Below, piece after piece: positions 47,006 to 56,842 of a stretch of DNA of 64,000 nucleotides. Under the pieces are notes generated by a model. It had not been told where the DNA came from and ran no database searches. It saw only the letters and a list, made by a program, of their open reading frames with translations. Each line of letters starts with the position of its first letter. The first letter of the stretch is position 1. The DNA is from Mucilaginibacter cryoferens (lineage in GTDB: Bacteria; Bacteroidota; Bacteroidia; Sphingobacteriales; Sphingobacteriaceae). The translations under genes were made by a program, and so were the position numbers. Where the stretch lies: positions 707,082 through 771,081 of the forward strand of contig NZ_JACHCR010000001.1 in NCBI RefSeq assembly GCF_014205845.1, in the 5' to 3' direction.

Positions 47006-50000
47006 TTATTCTAACGTGATATCTAAACCTAAACCTCTTAACTCGTGAACCAATACGTTGAATGATTCAGGAACCGACGGTGTAGGCAGGTTTTCACCTT
47101 TAACAATAGCCTCGTAAGTTTTGGCACGGCCGATAACATCATCCGATTTAACGGTTAATATCTCTTGCAGTATGTTTGCTGCACCGAATGCTTCGAGTGC
47201 CCAAACCTCCATCTCACCAAAACGCTGACCACCAAACTGGGCTTTACCACCCAATGGTTGTTGTGTAATTAATGAGTATGGCCCAATAGAACGCGCGTGC
47301 ATCTTATCATCAACCATGTGGCCTAATTTCAGCATGTAGATAATACCTACTGTGGTCTGTTGATCAAATCTGTCGCCTGTTAAGCCGTTGTATAAATAGG
47401 TACGGCCAGATTCTGGTAAGTTTGCCTTTTTAACCCACTCTTCTACTTCTGTGTGGCTTGCACCATCAAAAATAGGCGTAGCAAATTTAATGCCTAACTC
47501 TTTACCTGCCCAACCTAATACGGTTTCATAAATCTGCCCTAAGTTCATACGTGAAGGTACACCCAGTGGGTTCAACACAATATCAACCGGTGTTCCGTCT
47601 TCAAGGAAAGGCATATCCTCATCACGTACAATACGTGCTACAATACCCTTATTACCGTGACGACCGGCCATTTTATCACCAACTTTAAGCTTACGCTTTT
47701 TAGCGATGTAAACTTTAGCCATCTGAACTATACCTGATGGAAGCTCATCACCCACACTGATAGCAAATTTATCACGACGGTAAGCACCTAACTCCTCATT
47801 AACCTTGATATTGTAGTTATGAAGTAAGATTTTTATCTGATCGTTTTTATCATCGTCAGTTGTCCATTTAGTTGGGTTGATATTTTCATAGCTAAGCTCA
47901 ACTAAAATCTTTTGGGTAAATTTTACACCTTTAGGCACATGAAGCTCTTTGTAAACGTTGTAAACACCTTGTGATGTTTTGCCGTTCACAATCTCAAATA
48001 ACTTTTCGATCAAAGTATTTTTAAGATCTTTTACTGCTTTATCATGTTTGTTATCCAATTTCTCTAACTGTGCTTTTTCTTCGGCTTTCGACGTTTTTTT
48101 AGCACGGCTAAACAATTTGGTATCAATAACCACACCGGCAATTGACGGTGGCGTTTTTAAAGATGCATCCTTAACATCACCTGCTTTATCACCAAAAATG
48201 GCGCGTAACAGTTTTTCTTCCGGTGATGGGTCAGATTCGCCTTTAGGAGTGATCTTACCAATCAGGATATCGCCTTCTTTAACCTCGGCACCTACACGGA
48301 TAATACCGTCTTCGTCAAGATCTTTAGTAGCTTCTTCTGATACGTTAGGGATATCCGGTGTTAACTCTTCCTCACCACGTTTGGTATCACGAACCTCTAA
48401 CTCAAACTCCTCTACGTGAAGTGAAGTAAAGATATCCTGCGATACAACGCGCTCAGAAATAACAATCGCATCCTCAAAGTTGTAACCTTGCCAAGGCATG
48501 AAAGCCACTTTTAAGTTACGGCCCAGTGCAAGCTCGCCTGCCTGTGTTGCGTAACCTTCGCAAAGCACCTCTCCTTTTGATACCCTTTGGCCTTTTTTAA
48601 CAATAGGCTTAAGGTTCATGGTAGTACTTTGGTTGGTTTTCTTGAACTTGGTTAAACGGTAACTTCTCGAATCGCCATCAAATGATATCAGGCGGTCAAG
48701 ATCGTTACGATCATATTTAATACGAATTTCGTTAGCATCAACATATTCAACCACACCATCGCCTTCGGCATTGATAAGTGTACGTGAATCTTTAGCCACA
48801 CGACCTTCTAACCCGGTACCAACAATTGGCGCTTCAGGGCGTAACAAAGGTACAGCCTGGCGTTGCATGTTCGATCCCATCAATGCACGGTTAGCATCAT
48901 CATGTTCCAAAAACGGAATTAATGAAGCCGCGATAGAAGTAATCTGGTTTGGAGCAATATCCATTAAATCCAGTTTCTCGGGATCAATGATCGGGAAGTC
49001 ACCTTCAAAACGTGCTTTTACTTTTGGTAAAGCAAATACACCATTATCATCATAATGGGCGTTTGCCTGGCCAATTGTTTTACCATCTTCATCCTCGGCA
49101 GATAAATAAATAACTGCCTCATTAACCTGTACCTTACCTTCAACCACACGTTTGTACGGTGTTTCGATAAAGCCTAAGTTATTGATCTTGGCGTGTACGC
49201 AAAGTGACGAGATCAAACCAATGTTTGGTCCTTCGGGAGTTTCGATGGTACACAACCTACCGTAGTGGGTGTAGTGTACGTCACGAACCTCGAAGCCTGC
49301 ACGCTCACGTGACAGACCACCGGGCCCAAGGGCTGACAGACGACGCTTGTGCGTGATCTCTGCCAGTGGATTGGTTTGGTCCATAAACTGTGATAACTGG
49401 TTAGTTCCGAAGAACGAGTTGATCACAGATGAAAGTGTACGTGCGTTGATCAGGTCGGTTGGGGTAAACACCTCGTTGTCACGGATGTTCATACGCTCAC
49501 GAATAGTACGTGCCATACGGGCCAAACCAACACCAAATTGAGCATATAACTGCTCGCCCACTGTACGAACACGACGGTTTGACAAGTGATCAATATCATC
49601 CACCTCAGCTTTAGAGTTGATCAGTTTGATCAGGTACTTAACAATGGCAATAATATCCTGTTTGGTTAATACCTTAGTTTCATCCGAGGTACTCAATTTC
49701 AACTTACGGTTGATGCGGTAGCGGCCCACATCGCCCAGGTCATATCTTTTATCAGAGAAGAATAAACGATCGATGATACCACGTGCAGTTTCCTCATCAG
49801 GTGGTTCGGCGTTACGTAATTGACGGTAGATGTGCTCAACCGCTTCTTTCTCTGAGTTTGAAGTATCCTTTTGTAAGGTATTATATATAATAGTATAATC
49901 ACCGCTGGTTGAAGCATCTTCCTTGTTAAGGATGATAGTTTTAACACCAGCATCGATGATCATATCAATATGGTCATCTTCTAATACGGTTTCGCGCTCA

Positions 50001-50809
50001 AGGATGATCTCATTACGGTCGATAGATACCACTTCACCGGTATCCTCATCCACAAAATCTTCCACCCATTTTTTAAGCACCCTCGCAGCAAGCTTACGGC
50101 CAATGAATTTCTTCAGGCCCGATTTGCTAACCTTTACTTCATCGGCCAGTTCAAATAACTCTAATATATCTTTATCAGAATCATAACCAATGGCACGAAG
50201 TAACGTGGTAACCGGGAATTTCTTTTTACGGTCAATATAAGCATACATCACGTTGTTAACGTCTGTAGCAAACTCAATCCATGAACCTTTAAAAGGGATA
50301 ACACGGGCAGAGTATAATTTTGTACCGTTGGTGTGGCGGCTTTGGCCAAAGAATACACCTGGTGAACGGTGCAATTGCGATACAATTACACGCTCGGCAC
50401 CGTTAATAACAAAAGTACCCTTAGGTGTCATATAAGGGATGGTACCCAAATAAACATCCTGTACAATTGTTTCAAAATCTTCGTGCTCCTCATCATTACA
50501 TGACAGGCGAAGCTTGGCTTTTAATGGTACGCTGTAAGTTAATCCGCGTTCGATACACTCTTGTATATCATAACGTGGCGGATCAATAAAATAATCCAGA
50601 AACTCTAAAACGAAGATGTTTCTTGAATCTGAAATAGGAAAATTTTCAGCAAACACTTTAAACAAACCTTCTTTATAGCGGTTGTCTGAGGTGGTTTCCA
50701 ATTGAAAAAATTCCTGGAAAGATTGTAACTGAACATCCAGGAAATCGGGGTAATCAAGTACCTTTCTACTGGTTGCAAAGTTTACTCTTTGATTAATGTT
50801 GTTTGCCAA
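47006..50809 (-). CDS. rpoB: DNA-directed RNA polymerase subunit beta (RpoB)
   Basis: The 1267-residue beta subunit carries the rifampicin-pocket region [20 protein letters not shown] and [20 protein letters not shown], plus [25 protein letters not shown] and the C-terminal [20 protein letters not shown]. The pocket shows no obvious resistance substitution in the residues I can compare (Gln, Asp, His and Ser positions look standard). It lies between rplL and rpoC. Confidence 0.98.
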   Translation of the reverse strand: MANNINQRVNFATSRKVLDYPDFLDVQLQSFQEFFQLETTSDNRYKEGLFKVFAENFPISDSRNIFVLEFLDYFIDPPRYDIQECIERGLTYSVPLKAKLRLSCNDEEHEDFETIVQDVYLGTIPYMTPKGTFVINGAERVIVSQLHRSPGVFFGQSRHTNGTKLYSARVIPFKGSWIEFATDVNNVMYAYIDRKKKFPVTTLLRAIGYDSDKDILELFELADEVKVSKSGLKKFIGRKLAARVLKKWVEDFVDEDTGEVVSIDRNEIILERETVLEDDHIDMIIDAGVKTIILNKEDASTSGDYTIIYNTLQKDTSNSEKEAVEHIYRQLRNAEPPDEETARGIIDRLFFSDKRYDLGDVGRYRINRKLKLSTSDETKVLTKQDIIAIVKYLIKLINSKAEVDDIDHLSNRRVRTVGEQLYAQFGVGLARMARTIRERMNIRDNEVFTPTDLINARTLSSVINSFFGTNQLSQFMDQTNPLAEITHKRRLSALGPGGLSRERAGFEVRDVHYTHYGRLCTIETPEGPNIGLISSLCVHAKINNLGFIETPYKRVVEGKVQVNEAVIYLSAEDEDGKTIGQANAHYDDNGVFALPKVKARFEGDFPIIDPEKLDLMDIAPNQITSIAASLIPFLEHDDANRALMGSNMQRQAVPLLRPEAPIVGTGLEGRVAKDSRTLINAEGDGVVEYVDANEIRIKYDRNDLDRLISFDGDSRSYRLTKFKKTNQSTTMNLKPIVKKGQRVSKGEVLCEGYATQAGELALGRNLKVAFMPWQGYNFEDAIVISERVVSQDIFTSLHVEEFELEVRDTKRGEEELTPDIPNVSEEATKDLDEDGIIRVGAEVKEGDILIGKITPKGESDPSPEEKLLRAIFGDKAGDVKDASLKTPPSIAGVVIDTKLFSRAKKTSKAEEKAQLEKLDNKHDKAVKDLKNTLIEKLFEIVNGKTSQGVYNVYKELHVPKGVKFTQKILVELSYENINPTKWTTDDDKNDQIKILLHNYNIKVNEELGAYRRDKFAISVGDELPSGIVQMAKVYIAKKRKLKVGDKMAGRHGNKGIVARIVRDEDMPFLEDGTPVDIVLNPLGVPSRMNLGQIYETVLGWAGKELGIKFATPIFDGASHTEVEEWVKKANLPESGRTYLYNGLTGDRFDQQTTVGIIYMLKLGHMVDDKMHARSIGPYSLITQQPLGGKAQFGGQRFGEMEVWALEAFGAANILQEILTVKSDDVIGRAKTYEAIVKGENLPTPSVPESFNVLVHELRGLGLDITLE

Positions 50810-50842
50810 GGTGTTTAATTTTTAGTTTATTAATAAACTTTC

Positions 50843-50962
50843 GTAGACGTGAGATTTAGATTATGAGACGTGAGATTTGAGATTTGAGACCGAAATTTGA
50901 TTTAATTTTAAACCAGTTGTTATACAAGTTAAAACCATCAATCTCTAATCTCTTATCCTTTA
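50843..50962. repeat. Word-repeat element upstream of rpoB
   Basis: The left arm has GACGTGAGATTTAGATT, GAGACGTGAGATTTGAG and ATTTGAGACC (about 50843-50891). The right side has AATCTCTAATCTCTTATCC (about 50940-50959). The word is GTGAGATTTGAG, very similar to the element after dapD at the window start. It lies in the 245-nt rplL-rpoB spacer. Confidence 0.6.
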
Positions 50963-51002
50963 TCCCAGATAATCTACACACCAAACCTTTATAAACAGCA
51001 AT

Positions 51003-51030
51003 AGACCCCGACCAAAATAGGTCGGAGTCT
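51003..51030 (-). promoter_or_regulatory. Hairpin between rplL and rpoB, possible attenuator or processing site
   Basis: On the reverse strand an 11-bp stem AGACTCCGACC/GGTCGGGGTCT (one U-G pair) with a 6-nt loop lies 25 nt after the rplL stop and 194 nt before rpoB. No T run follows, so it is not a simple intrinsic terminator. In E. coli the same gap holds an attenuator and RNase III site; that parallel is inference. Confidence 0.65.
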
Positions 51031-51054
51031 CATGCTATATTTTATTGGGTTAAC

Positions 51055-51438
51055 TTATTTAACCTCAACTACTGCTCCAGCTTCTTCTAATTGTTTTTTC
51101 AAAGATTCAGCTTCTTCTTTAGTTACACCAGTTTTAACTTCTTTTGGTGCACCGTCAACAAGATCTTTAGCTTCTTTCAAACCTAAGCCAGTTAAGTCTT
51201 TTACTAATTTAACAACTGCTAATTTAGCGCCACCTGCTTCTTTCAGGATAACGTCAAATGCAGTTTGTACTGCTTCAGCAGCAGGGGCATCATCGCCACC
51301 AGCAGGAGCAGCAGCAACAGCTACAGCTGCAGCAGCAGGCTCAATACCATACTCATCTTTTAAGATCTGAGCTAATTCGTTTACTTCCTTTACTGTTAAG
51401 TTTACCAACTGTTCAGCAAACGCTTTTAAATCCGCCAT
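51055..51438 (-). CDS. rplL: Ribosomal protein bL12 (L7/L12)
   Basis: The 127-residue stalk protein has an N-terminal dimerisation region ([18 protein letters not shown]), an Ala/Pro/Gly hinge (about 35-55) and the C-terminal factor-binding domain [20 protein letters not shown]. It recruits elongation factors to the ribosome. It follows rplJ by 61 nt. Confidence 0.97.
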   Translation of the reverse strand: MADLKAFAEQLVNLTVKEVNELAQILKDEYGIEPAAAAVAVAAAPAGGDDAPAAEAVQTAFDVILKEAGGAKLAVVKLVKDLTGLGLKEAKDLVDGAPKEVKTGVTKEEAESLKKQLEEAGAVVEVK

Positions 51439-51499
51439 TTTATTTAAATTTTACTTTTAATGCTTTGTTTTTTAATATCTAACTTTAATAAGGTGTTAG

Positions 51500-52018
51500 T
51501 TAACCTCTTTCTTGTAATGTTTTTACAAGGCCTGCAATGATAGTTCCGCCTGATTGTAGAGCAGAAATAACGTTCTTGGCCGGTGATTGCAACAATCCGA
51601 TAACTTCGCCTATCAACTGCTCTTTTGATTTCAACTTGATCAATGTATCGATCTCGCTGTCGCCAATAAATATTGCCGAATCAATGTAAGCTGCTTTTAA
51701 AATCGGTTTATCACTTTTTTTCCTTAATTGTTTGATCAACTTTGCCGGAGCAGTTGCTGATTTTGAAAAAAGGATTGATGATGAACCTTTTAAAACGTCG
51801 AATATTGGAGCGTAATCATCGCCAGCTGCTTCCATAGCTTTTTTAATCAAGCTATTTTTCGCAACCTTCATAGTGATGTCGCTTTCGAAACATTTACGAC
51901 GGATATCGTTGATTTTTGCAACCGATAGATCAGAGGTATCAGTAATGTAGAAATTACCGTACTCCTTCATTTGCGCAGTAAGGGCAAGAACAAGGTCGTA
52001 TTTTTCTTCTTTATTCAT
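51500..52018 (-). CDS. rplJ: Ribosomal protein uL10
   Basis: The 172-residue protein anchors the L12 stalk to 23S rRNA. FYITDTSDLSVAKINDIRRK and KVAKNSLIKKAMEAAG match the family core, and the C-terminal helix ends with GTIIAGLVKTLQERG. It begins 2 nt after the rplA stop, so translation is likely coupled. Confidence 0.96.
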   Translation of the reverse strand: MNKEEKYDLVLALTAQMKEYGNFYITDTSDLSVAKINDIRRKCFESDITMKVAKNSLIKKAMEAAGDDYAPIFDVLKGSSSILFSKSATAPAKLIKQLRKKSDKPILKAAYIDSAIFIGDSEIDTLIKLKSKEQLIGEVIGLLQSPAKNVISALQSGGTIIAGLVKTLQERG

Positions 52019-52020
52019 GA

Positions 52021-52719
52021 TTAGATCCCCGCTACTGATTTAGTTTCAACTGTTATTCCAGGAGACATGGTTGAAGAGATATGAATGCTCTTAAAATATG
52101 TTCCTTTTGCTGCTGATGGTTTTAATTTAGAGATAACCTGCAATACTTCTAATGCATTCTCATAAATTTTATCTGCAGGGAATGATGCTTTTCCTATTGA
52201 GGTATGGATGATACCTGTTTTATCAACTTTGAAGTCGATTTTACCGCCTTTTACCTCAGTTACAGCTTTTCCAACTTCTGGAGTTACTGTACCTGATTTA
52301 GGGTTTGGCATAAGGTTACGCGGGCCTAAAATTCTACCCAAACGACCTACCTTAGCCATTACACTTGGCATAGTGATGATAATATCAACGTCAGTCCATC
52401 CGCCTTCAATCTTGGCAATATATTCATCCAAACCTACGTAATCTGCACCTGCATCTTTAGCCTCTTGTTCCTTATCAGGAGTACAAAGCACCAATACACG
52501 TACAGTTTTACCGGTTCCATGAGGTAATGTTGCAATACCACGTACCATTTGATTGGCTTTACGTGGGTCAACACCTAAACGAACGTCTATATCAACTGAT
52601 GAATCAAATTTAGTTAAGGTTAATTCCTTTACCAAAGCCGATGCAGCTTCTAATGAATACGATTTGTTTGCCTCAATTTTGGAGAGTGCCGCTTTTTGAT
52701 TTTTTGTTAATCTAGCCAC
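52021..52719 (-). CDS. rplA: Ribosomal protein uL1
   Basis: The 232-residue protein forms the L1 stalk of the 50S subunit. [54 protein letters not shown] and the [18 protein letters not shown] region are conserved. The length is normal. In E. coli L1 represses its own operon; whether this happens here is not shown by the sequence. Confidence 0.97.
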   Translation of the reverse strand: MARLTKNQKAALSKIEANKSYSLEAASALVKELTLTKFDSSVDIDVRLGVDPRKANQMVRGIATLPHGTGKTVRVLVLCTPDKEQEAKDAGADYVGLDEYIAKIEGGWTDVDIIITMPSVMAKVGRLGRILGPRNLMPNPKSGTVTPEVGKAVTEVKGGKIDFKVDKTGIIHTSIGKASFPADKIYENALEVLQVISKLKPSAAKGTYFKSIHISSTMSPGITVETKSVAGI

Positions 52720-52749
52720 TGTCTTAAACTGATTTTGTATAAATTAATA

Positions 52750-52812
52750 ATTTTTAATTTTGGATTTCGGATTTTCAATTTCGGATTTAACTCCTGATTT
52801 ATTTCTTCAACT
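52750..52812. repeat. Word-repeat tract between rplK and rplA (GATTTCGGATTT type)
   Basis: The tract contains TTTTGGATTTCGGATTTTC and AATTTCGGATTT, with only a short complementary remainder (CTCAAAATTTAATTCC) next to the rplK stop. It shares its word with the elements at 53325-53432 and 55683-55791. It looks like a one-armed or truncated version. Confidence 0.55.
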
Positions 52813-52818
52813 CAAAAT

Positions 52819-53259
52819 TTAATTCCAGGGAGCCGTACCTGATACGGTTATTCCCATACTACGGGCAGTACCTGCCACCATTTTCATGGCTGACTCTACA
52901 GTAAATGCATTTAAATCTACCATTTTATCTTTGGCTATAGTTTCAACCTGCTCCCAATTTACATTGGCAACTTTTTTACGGTTGGGTTCAGCCGAACCAC
53001 TTTTTAAACCTGTTGCTTCCAATAACTGGATTGCAACCGGTGGGGTTTTGATGATAAACTCGAAAGATTTGTCAACATAAACAGTAATCAAAACAGGCAA
53101 CACCTTTCCAGCTTTATCCTGGGTACGTGCATTAAATTGCTTGCAAAACTCCATGATGTTCACACCTTTTGCACCCAATGCAGGGCCAATTGGAGGTGAT
53201 GGGTTTGCGGCGCCGCCTTTAACTTGCAGCTTTACCATTGCACCGATCTCTTTTGCCAT
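52819..53259 (-). CDS. rplK: Ribosomal protein uL11
   Basis: This 146-residue protein of the GTPase-associated centre shows [20 protein letters not shown] and [19 protein letters not shown] at the N-terminus and the C-terminal RNA-binding segment [12 protein letters not shown]. The proline-rich thiostrepton-contact region is intact. It is followed by rplA after 99 nt and preceded by nusG. Confidence 0.97.
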   Translation of the reverse strand: MAKEIGAMVKLQVKGGAANPSPPIGPALGAKGVNIMEFCKQFNARTQDKAGKVLPVLITVYVDKSFEFIIKTPPVAIQLLEATGLKSGSAEPNRKKVANVNWEQVETIAKDKMVDLNAFTVESAMKMVAGTARSMGITVSGTAPWN

Positions 53260-53324
53260 TTTAATTTACTTTAATTATAACTCAATGTTAGTAAGTGGAA
53301 GCTAAGTAACATTTAAGGTTGTTT

Positions 53325-53432
53325 TGATTTCTTATTTGGGATTTTCCATTTCGGATTTATCTCAAATAAGAAACCTTATATTTTTAATTCAAAAATTTCG
53401 AAATCGAAAATCCGACATCCGAAATTTTTAAA
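53325..53432. repeat. Word-repeat quasi-palindrome between nusG and rplK
   Basis: The left arm (about 53326-53360) has GATTTCTTATTTGGGATTTT and CCATTTCGGATTT. The right arm (about 53393-53430) has AAATTTCGAAATCGAAAATC and CGACATCCGAAATTTTT. The arms pair with mismatches. The word is the same as in the tRNA-Gly/tRNA-Thr spacer. Confidence 0.7.
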
Positions 53433-53435
53433 AAA

Positions 53436-53978
53436 TTATTCTTTCTCTACCTGCATGTAATTCAATTCGAGTGGCGTACGCCGGCCGAATATCTTTACCA
53501 TAACTTTTAATTTCTTCTTCTCTTCGTTAACCTCTTCAATCACCCCGCTAAATCCGTTGAAAGGTCCGTCCATTACTTTTACGTTTTCGCCAATGTAGTA
53601 AGGTACGTTCATTGTTTCGCCTTGCGCACTCATTTCGTCAACCTTACCTAAAATACGGTTAACTTCGGCCTGGCGCAGTGGGATAGCATTACCGGCTTTA
53701 TCGCCTAAAAATCCTATAACACTGTTTATATTTTTGATGATGTGTTCTGTCTCGCCATCAAGTACGGCTTCCATCAACACATAGCCCGGGAAATAGTTAC
53801 GCTCTTTAGCGATCTTCTTTCCGTCGCGCATTTGATAGTACTTCTCGGTAGGTATTAATACCTGTGGTACCAAATGCGTAATGCCCAAACGACTAATTTC
53901 GGCATCTATATATTGTTTAACCTTCTTTTCCTTACCACTTATGGCTCTCACCACGTACCATTTCAATTGATCACTCAT
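53436..53978 (-). CDS. nusG: Transcription termination/antitermination factor NusG
   Basis: The 180-residue factor has the NGN domain (KWYVVRAISGKEKKVKQYI, residues ~5-23; RNYFPGYVLME) and a C-terminal KOW domain (VKVMDGPFNGFSGVIEEVNE). It binds RNA polymerase and couples transcription to Rho or the ribosome. It starts 14 nt after secE ends, the usual partner. Confidence 0.96.
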   Translation of the reverse strand: MSDQLKWYVVRAISGKEKKVKQYIDAEISRLGITHLVPQVLIPTEKYYQMRDGKKIAKERNYFPGYVLMEAVLDGETEHIIKNINSVIGFLGDKAGNAIPLRQAEVNRILGKVDEMSAQGETMNVPYYIGENVKVMDGPFNGFSGVIEEVNEEKKKLKVMVKIFGRRTPLELNYMQVEKE

Positions 53979-53992
53979 CTCGTTCTTTAAAA

Positions 53993-54187
53993 TTATGCTA
54001 ATGAGTTATAAAATGTTTTAAGCAAGTAAGCTATAACCTGGTCCATACCTAAAATAACCATAGCGATGATAATTGCAGCAACCAGCACCAATACGGCACT
54101 GCTTTGCAACTCGCGCCAGGTTGGCCAGGTTACCTTCTCAGTTAACTCGATATATGATTCTTTAATGTATTCAGTTACGTTAGCCAT
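53993..54187 (-). CDS. secE: Preprotein translocase subunit SecE
   Basis: The 64-residue protein has the amphipathic EYIKESYIELTEKVTWPTWR segment (residues ~5-24) and a single membrane helix (AVLVLVAAIIIAMVILGMD, ~31-49). This is the usual short form in Bacteroidota. It clamps SecY in the translocon. It lies 18 nt downstream of tRNA-Trp. Confidence 0.95.
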   Translation of the reverse strand: MANVTEYIKESYIELTEKVTWPTWRELQSSAVLVLVAAIIIAMVILGMDQVIAYLLKTFYNSLA

Positions 54188-54205
54188 CTTACTACTTTAC
54201 TTATG

Positions 54206-54276
54206 CACGGGAACAAGGATTCGAACCCTGATCAAAGGTTTTGGAGACCTCTATTCTACCGTTGAACTATTCCCGT
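54206..54276 (-). tRNA. tRNA-Trp (CCA)
   Basis: The reverse strand folds as a 7-bp acceptor (ACGGGAA/TTCCCGT), a D arm GTTC/GAAT, an anticodon loop CTCCAAA giving anticodon CCA, and a T arm CAGGG-TTCGAAT-CCTTG. The discriminator base is G, as expected for Trp. CCA is not fully encoded. It lies between tuf and secE. Confidence 0.95.
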
Positions 54277-54351
54277 GTATATTATAATAAAGAAAACAAA
54301 AGTTTACTTTTAACAGTAAACTTTTGTCTCCAATTAACCTTTTTGAAATTC

Positions 54352-55539
54352 TTATTTCAAAATTTCAGTTACCTGGCCAGCACCTACTGTTCTGCCACCT
54401 TCACGGATAGCGAAACGTAAGCCTTTTTCCATAGCGATAGCGTTGATCAACTTTACAGTGATGGTAACGTTATCACCCGGCATAACCATTTCTACACCTT
54501 CGGCCAATGAAATCTCACCGGTTACGTCAGTTGTACGGAAATAGAATTGCGGACGGTATTTATTGAAGAATGGAGTGTGACGGCCACCTTCTGCTTTTGA
54601 TAATACGTAAACTTCTGCTTTGAAATCAGTGTGTGGAGTTACTGAACCTGGTTTGCAAATAACCATACCACGACGGATATCAGTTTTTTCAATACCACGT
54701 AACAATAAACCTACGTTGTCACCAGCTTCGCCGCGATCAAGGATCTTACGGAACATCTCAACACCAGTTACAGTTGATTTCAAGTTTTCGGCACCCATAC
54801 CAAGGATGTCAACTTGCTCACCTGAGTTGATAATACCACGCTCGATACGACCGGTAGCAACAGTACCACGACCAGTGATTGAGAATACATCTTCAACAGG
54901 CATTAAGAAAGGAAGCTCAGTTAAACGTGGAGGGATAGGGATGTAGCTATCTACAGCATCCATCAACTCCATAATTTTACCAACCCAGGTAGGATCGCCG
55001 TTAAGACCACCTAATGCAGAACCCTGGATTACTGGGATATCATCACCTGGATATTCGTAGAATGATAATAATTCACGAATTTCCATTTCTACTAATTCTA
55101 ATAATTCCGGATCATCAACCATATCAACCTTGTTCATGAAAACAACAAGTGCAGGTACACCTACCTGACGTGCCAATAGGATGTGTTCGCGGGTTTGTGG
55201 CATCGGACCATCAGTTGCAGCAACTACAATGATTGCACCGTCCATTTGAGCAGCACCTGTAACCATGTTTTTCACGTAATCCGCGTGACCTGGACAGTCA
55301 ACGTGAGCATAGTGACGGTTAGCAGTTGAGTACTCAACGTGCGCGGTGTTAATTGTAATACCACGTTCTTTTTCTTCAGGAGCTGAGTCAATTGAATCAA
55401 ATGAACGAGCTTCTGATAAACCTGCATCAGCTAATACTTTAGTGATAGCTGCAGTAAGGGTTGTTTTGCCGTGGTCAACGTGACCGATTGTACCGATGTT
55501 TAAATGCGGTTTACTGCGGTCAAACTTTTCTTTTGCCAT
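54352..55539 (-). CDS. tuf: Elongation factor Tu
   Basis: The 395-residue GTPase carries aminoacyl-tRNA to the ribosome. G1 is [10 protein letters not shown] (residues ~19-28), switch I contains [13 protein letters not shown]3 is [12 protein letters not shown], and G4 NKVDMVDD. Domains II and III follow with normal length. It lies between a four-tRNA cluster and tRNA-Trp, as in the classical thrU-tyrU-glyT-thrT-tufB arrangement. Confidence 0.98.
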   Translation of the reverse strand: MAKEKFDRSKPHLNIGTIGHVDHGKTTLTAAITKVLADAGLSEARSFDSIDSAPEEKERGITINTAHVEYSTANRHYAHVDCPGHADYVKNMVTGAAQMDGAIIVVAATDGPMPQTREHILLARQVGVPALVVFMNKVDMVDDPELLELVEMEIRELLSFYEYPGDDIPVIQGSALGGLNGDPTWVGKIMELMDAVDSYIPIPPRLTELPFLMPVEDVFSITGRGTVATGRIERGIINSGEQVDILGMGAENLKSTVTGVEMFRKILDRGEAGDNVGLLLRGIEKTDIRRGMVICKPGSVTPHTDFKAEVYVLSKAEGGRHTPFFNKYRPQFYFRTTDVTGEISLAEGVEMVMPGDNVTITVKLINAIAMEKGLRFAIREGGRTVGAGQVTEILK

Positions 55540-55605
55540 GATTTATAATTATTTGTAGGTTAATTTATACTTAAAAATGTAATTCTTTATTCTTTTATTA
55601 CCTGA

Positions 55606-55676
<71 letters not shown>

Positions 55677-55682
55677 TAATAT

Positions 55683-55791
55683 TTTGATTTCGGATTTGGG
55701 ACGTTTGATTTCGGATTTACCTTATCACCCACTCATCTCTTTAATCTCAACTTTTCAAATCCGAAATCGAAAATTCGAAATCCGATATTTC
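55683..55791. repeat. Word-repeat quasi-palindrome between tRNA-Gly and tRNA-Thr
   Basis: The left arm (about 55683-55719) has TTGATTTCGGATTTGGGAC and GTTTGATTTCGGATTT. The right arm (about 55756-55790) has CAAATCCGAAATCGAAAATT and CGAAATCCGATATTT. The arms pair over about 35 nt with mismatches and a spacer of about 37 nt. In the tRNA precursor it could form a hairpin between the two tRNAs. Confidence 0.72.
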
Positions 55792-55794
55792 TTG

Positions 55795-55867
55795 AGCGGA
55801 AGACGAGGTTCGAACTCGCGACCTATAGCTTGGAAGGCTATCGCTCTACCAACTGAGCTACTTCCGC
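55795..55867 (-). tRNA. tRNA-Gly (TCC)
   Basis: Acceptor GCGGAAG/CTTCCGC, T8-A9, D arm GCTC/GAGC, anticodon stem ATAGC/GCTAT with loop CTTCCAA giving TCC, and T arm GCGAG-TTCGAAC-CTCGT. All arms are well paired. Confidence 0.96.
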
Positions 55868-55879
55868 TTGTTTTGTTTC

Positions 55880-56002
55880 GGCTTGCAGTTTTCAGTTAAC
55901 TTACGCCTGCTGATAGTACAAATTTGAAACCTCTTTAATCAAGTTAGCAGTTCTCAATAATCAGATAACTTTAATGCTATCTGAAAATTGAAAACTGCCT
56001 AC
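55880..56002. repeat. Inverted repeat between tRNA-Tyr and tRNA-Gly (AGTTTTCAGTT type)
   Basis: GCAGTTTTCAGTTAACTT near 55885-55902 is matched by CTGAAAATTGAAAACTGCC near 55981-55999; the outer arms pair over 13 nt with one mismatch. Inside are further related words (AGTTAGCAGTTCTCA, AATCAGATAACTT). It is the third spacer palindrome type in this tRNA operon. Confidence 0.6.
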
Positions 56003-56010
56003 TCAATAAG

Positions 56011-56091
56011 TGGGGAGAGAAGGATTCGAACCTTCGTAGCCGAAGCAGCGGATTTACAGTCCGCCCCATTTGACCGCTCTGGTATCTCCCC
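56011..56091 (-). tRNA. tRNA-Tyr (GTA)
   Basis: The 81-nt class II tRNA has acceptor GGGGAGA/TCTCCCC, anticodon loop CTGTAAA giving GTA, a long variable arm (GCTTCGGC region), T arm AAGG-TTCGAAT-CCTT, and discriminator A. Confidence 0.95.
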
Positions 56092-56157
56092 AGTTGTTGT
56101 TTTCGGATTCATGATATCCAAGATTGAAGCTAAACATCACTCTTCCGAAAAAAACAG

Positions 56158-56230
56158 AGCCTCCTATCGGGATCGAACCAATGACCTACTGATTACAAGT
56201 CAGTCGCTCTACCAGCTGAGCTAAGGAGGC
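56158..56230 (-). tRNA. tRNA-Thr (TGT)
   Basis: Acceptor GCCTCCT/AGGAGGC, T8-A9, D arm GCTC/GAGC, anticodon stem ACTGA/TCAGT with loop CTTGTAA giving TGT, and T arm ATTGG-TTCGATC-CCGAT. It is the first gene of the tRNA-tuf unit. Confidence 0.95.
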
Positions 56231-56288
56231 TTATATGTTTTACTATTTTCAATTGTTGAATCCCCTGAGGGCTACGTTAATCGAGGCG

Positions 56289-56296
56289 CAAAACTA
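56289..56296 (-). promoter_or_regulatory. -7 promoter motif TAGTTTTG upstream of the tRNA-tuf operon
   Basis: The reverse strand reads TAGTTTTG, an exact TAnnTTTG match, 58 nt upstream of tRNA-Thr(TGT). It is followed by a GC-rich discriminator (CGCCTCG), common in stable-RNA promoters. A TTG lies upstream at about 24 nt, which is longer than the usual spacing. Confidence 0.5.
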
Positions 56297-56381
56297 ATAA
56301 GTTTTTTATATTTTAAAGAACAATTTTCATAAAAGTTTTCCGGGGTATTTTACTACGCTGGCACCTCTCTGAAAGGGATTG

Positions 56382-56412
56382 CAAATCTACAAAAATTTAA
56401 CACGCTTCAAAA
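56382..56412 (-). promoter_or_regulatory. Second promoter upstream of the tRNA-tuf operon (TTTTG-N18-TAGATTTG)
   Basis: The reverse strand shows TTTTG (56408-56412) and, after 18 nt, TAGATTTG (56382-56389). This fits the Bacteroidota -33/-7 consensus well. It would give a leader of about 145 nt before the first tRNA. Confidence 0.55.
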
Positions 56413-56420
56413 TTTTTTTA

Positions 56421-56456
56421 CAAAAAAAATCGACAGGCTGAAAACCTGTCGATTTT
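56421..56456 (-). terminator. Terminator of the rpsU-xerC-hpf unit
   Basis: A perfect 12-bp stem (56426-56437 with 56445-56456, loop CTGAAAA) is followed by T residues on the reverse strand. It starts 24 nt after the hpf stop and ends just before the tRNA-operon promoter region. Confidence 0.88.
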
Positions 56457-56480
56457 AACCATAAAACGGCCTTTTTTATA

Positions 56481-56828
56481 TCAAAATCCTTCTTCTGCCT
56501 CCGTTAGTATCGCCTTTTTGGCGGCTGCATCGGCAATTGTTTTCTTTTGTTTATGCTTTTCAATCTGCTTGCGAAGACTTTCTACGGCTAAATCCGTCGC
56601 CTCCTCAAAACTTTTACATTTCTCTTTCGCAAAAATCTGGTTGCCCGGCAATAATAGCTTGATCTCGGCAATTTTATTTGCCTCATCTTCCACATTTTCA
56701 AGCTTTAAGTACACCTCGCCACTAATAATATGGTCGTAAAAGGTATCGAGCTTATCAACCTTTTTCTGAATAAAATCTAATAATTTCCTGTCTGCGGTAA
56801 AATGAATTGATTGCACTGTAATTTTCAT
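56481..56828 (-). CDS. hpf: Ribosome hibernation-promoting factor, short form (HPF/RaiA)
   Basis: The 115-residue protein has MKITVQSIHFTADRKLLDFI and the HPF-type KLENVEDEANKIAEIKLLLP, a beta-alpha fold that binds the 30S decoding centre in resting ribosomes. It is the short form without the C-terminal dimerisation domain of long HPF, with a slightly extended basic/acidic tail. An AAAGGAGG sequence lies 4 nt before the ATG, strong for this phylum. It is the last gene of rpsU-xerC-hpf, 14 nt from xerC. Confidence 0.9.
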   Translation of the reverse strand: MKITVQSIHFTADRKLLDFIQKKVDKLDTFYDHIISGEVYLKLENVEDEANKIAEIKLLLPGNQIFAKEKCKSFEEATDLAVESLRKQIEKHKQKKTIADAAAKKAILTEAEEGF

Positions 56829-56832
56829 GTTT

Positions 56833-56840
56833 CCTCCTTT
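56833..56840 (-). promoter_or_regulatory. Strong Shine-Dalgarno of hpf
   Basis: The reverse strand reads AAAGGAGG, 4 nt before the hpf ATG. Most other genes in this window have no comparable sequence, in line with the known hiding of the anti-SD in Bacteroidota ribosomes. Confidence 0.7.
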
Positions 56841-56842
56841 AA

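Noticed and set aside
51032..51370. Forward ORF of 112 residues opposite rplL
   Set aside because: It is the antisense shadow of the Ala-rich rplL gene, giving low-complexity Thr/Ala/Ser sequence with no family features.
55684..55899. Forward ORFs across the tRNA genes
   Set aside because: They read through clear cloverleaf tRNAs on the other strand and through palindromic spacer sequence.
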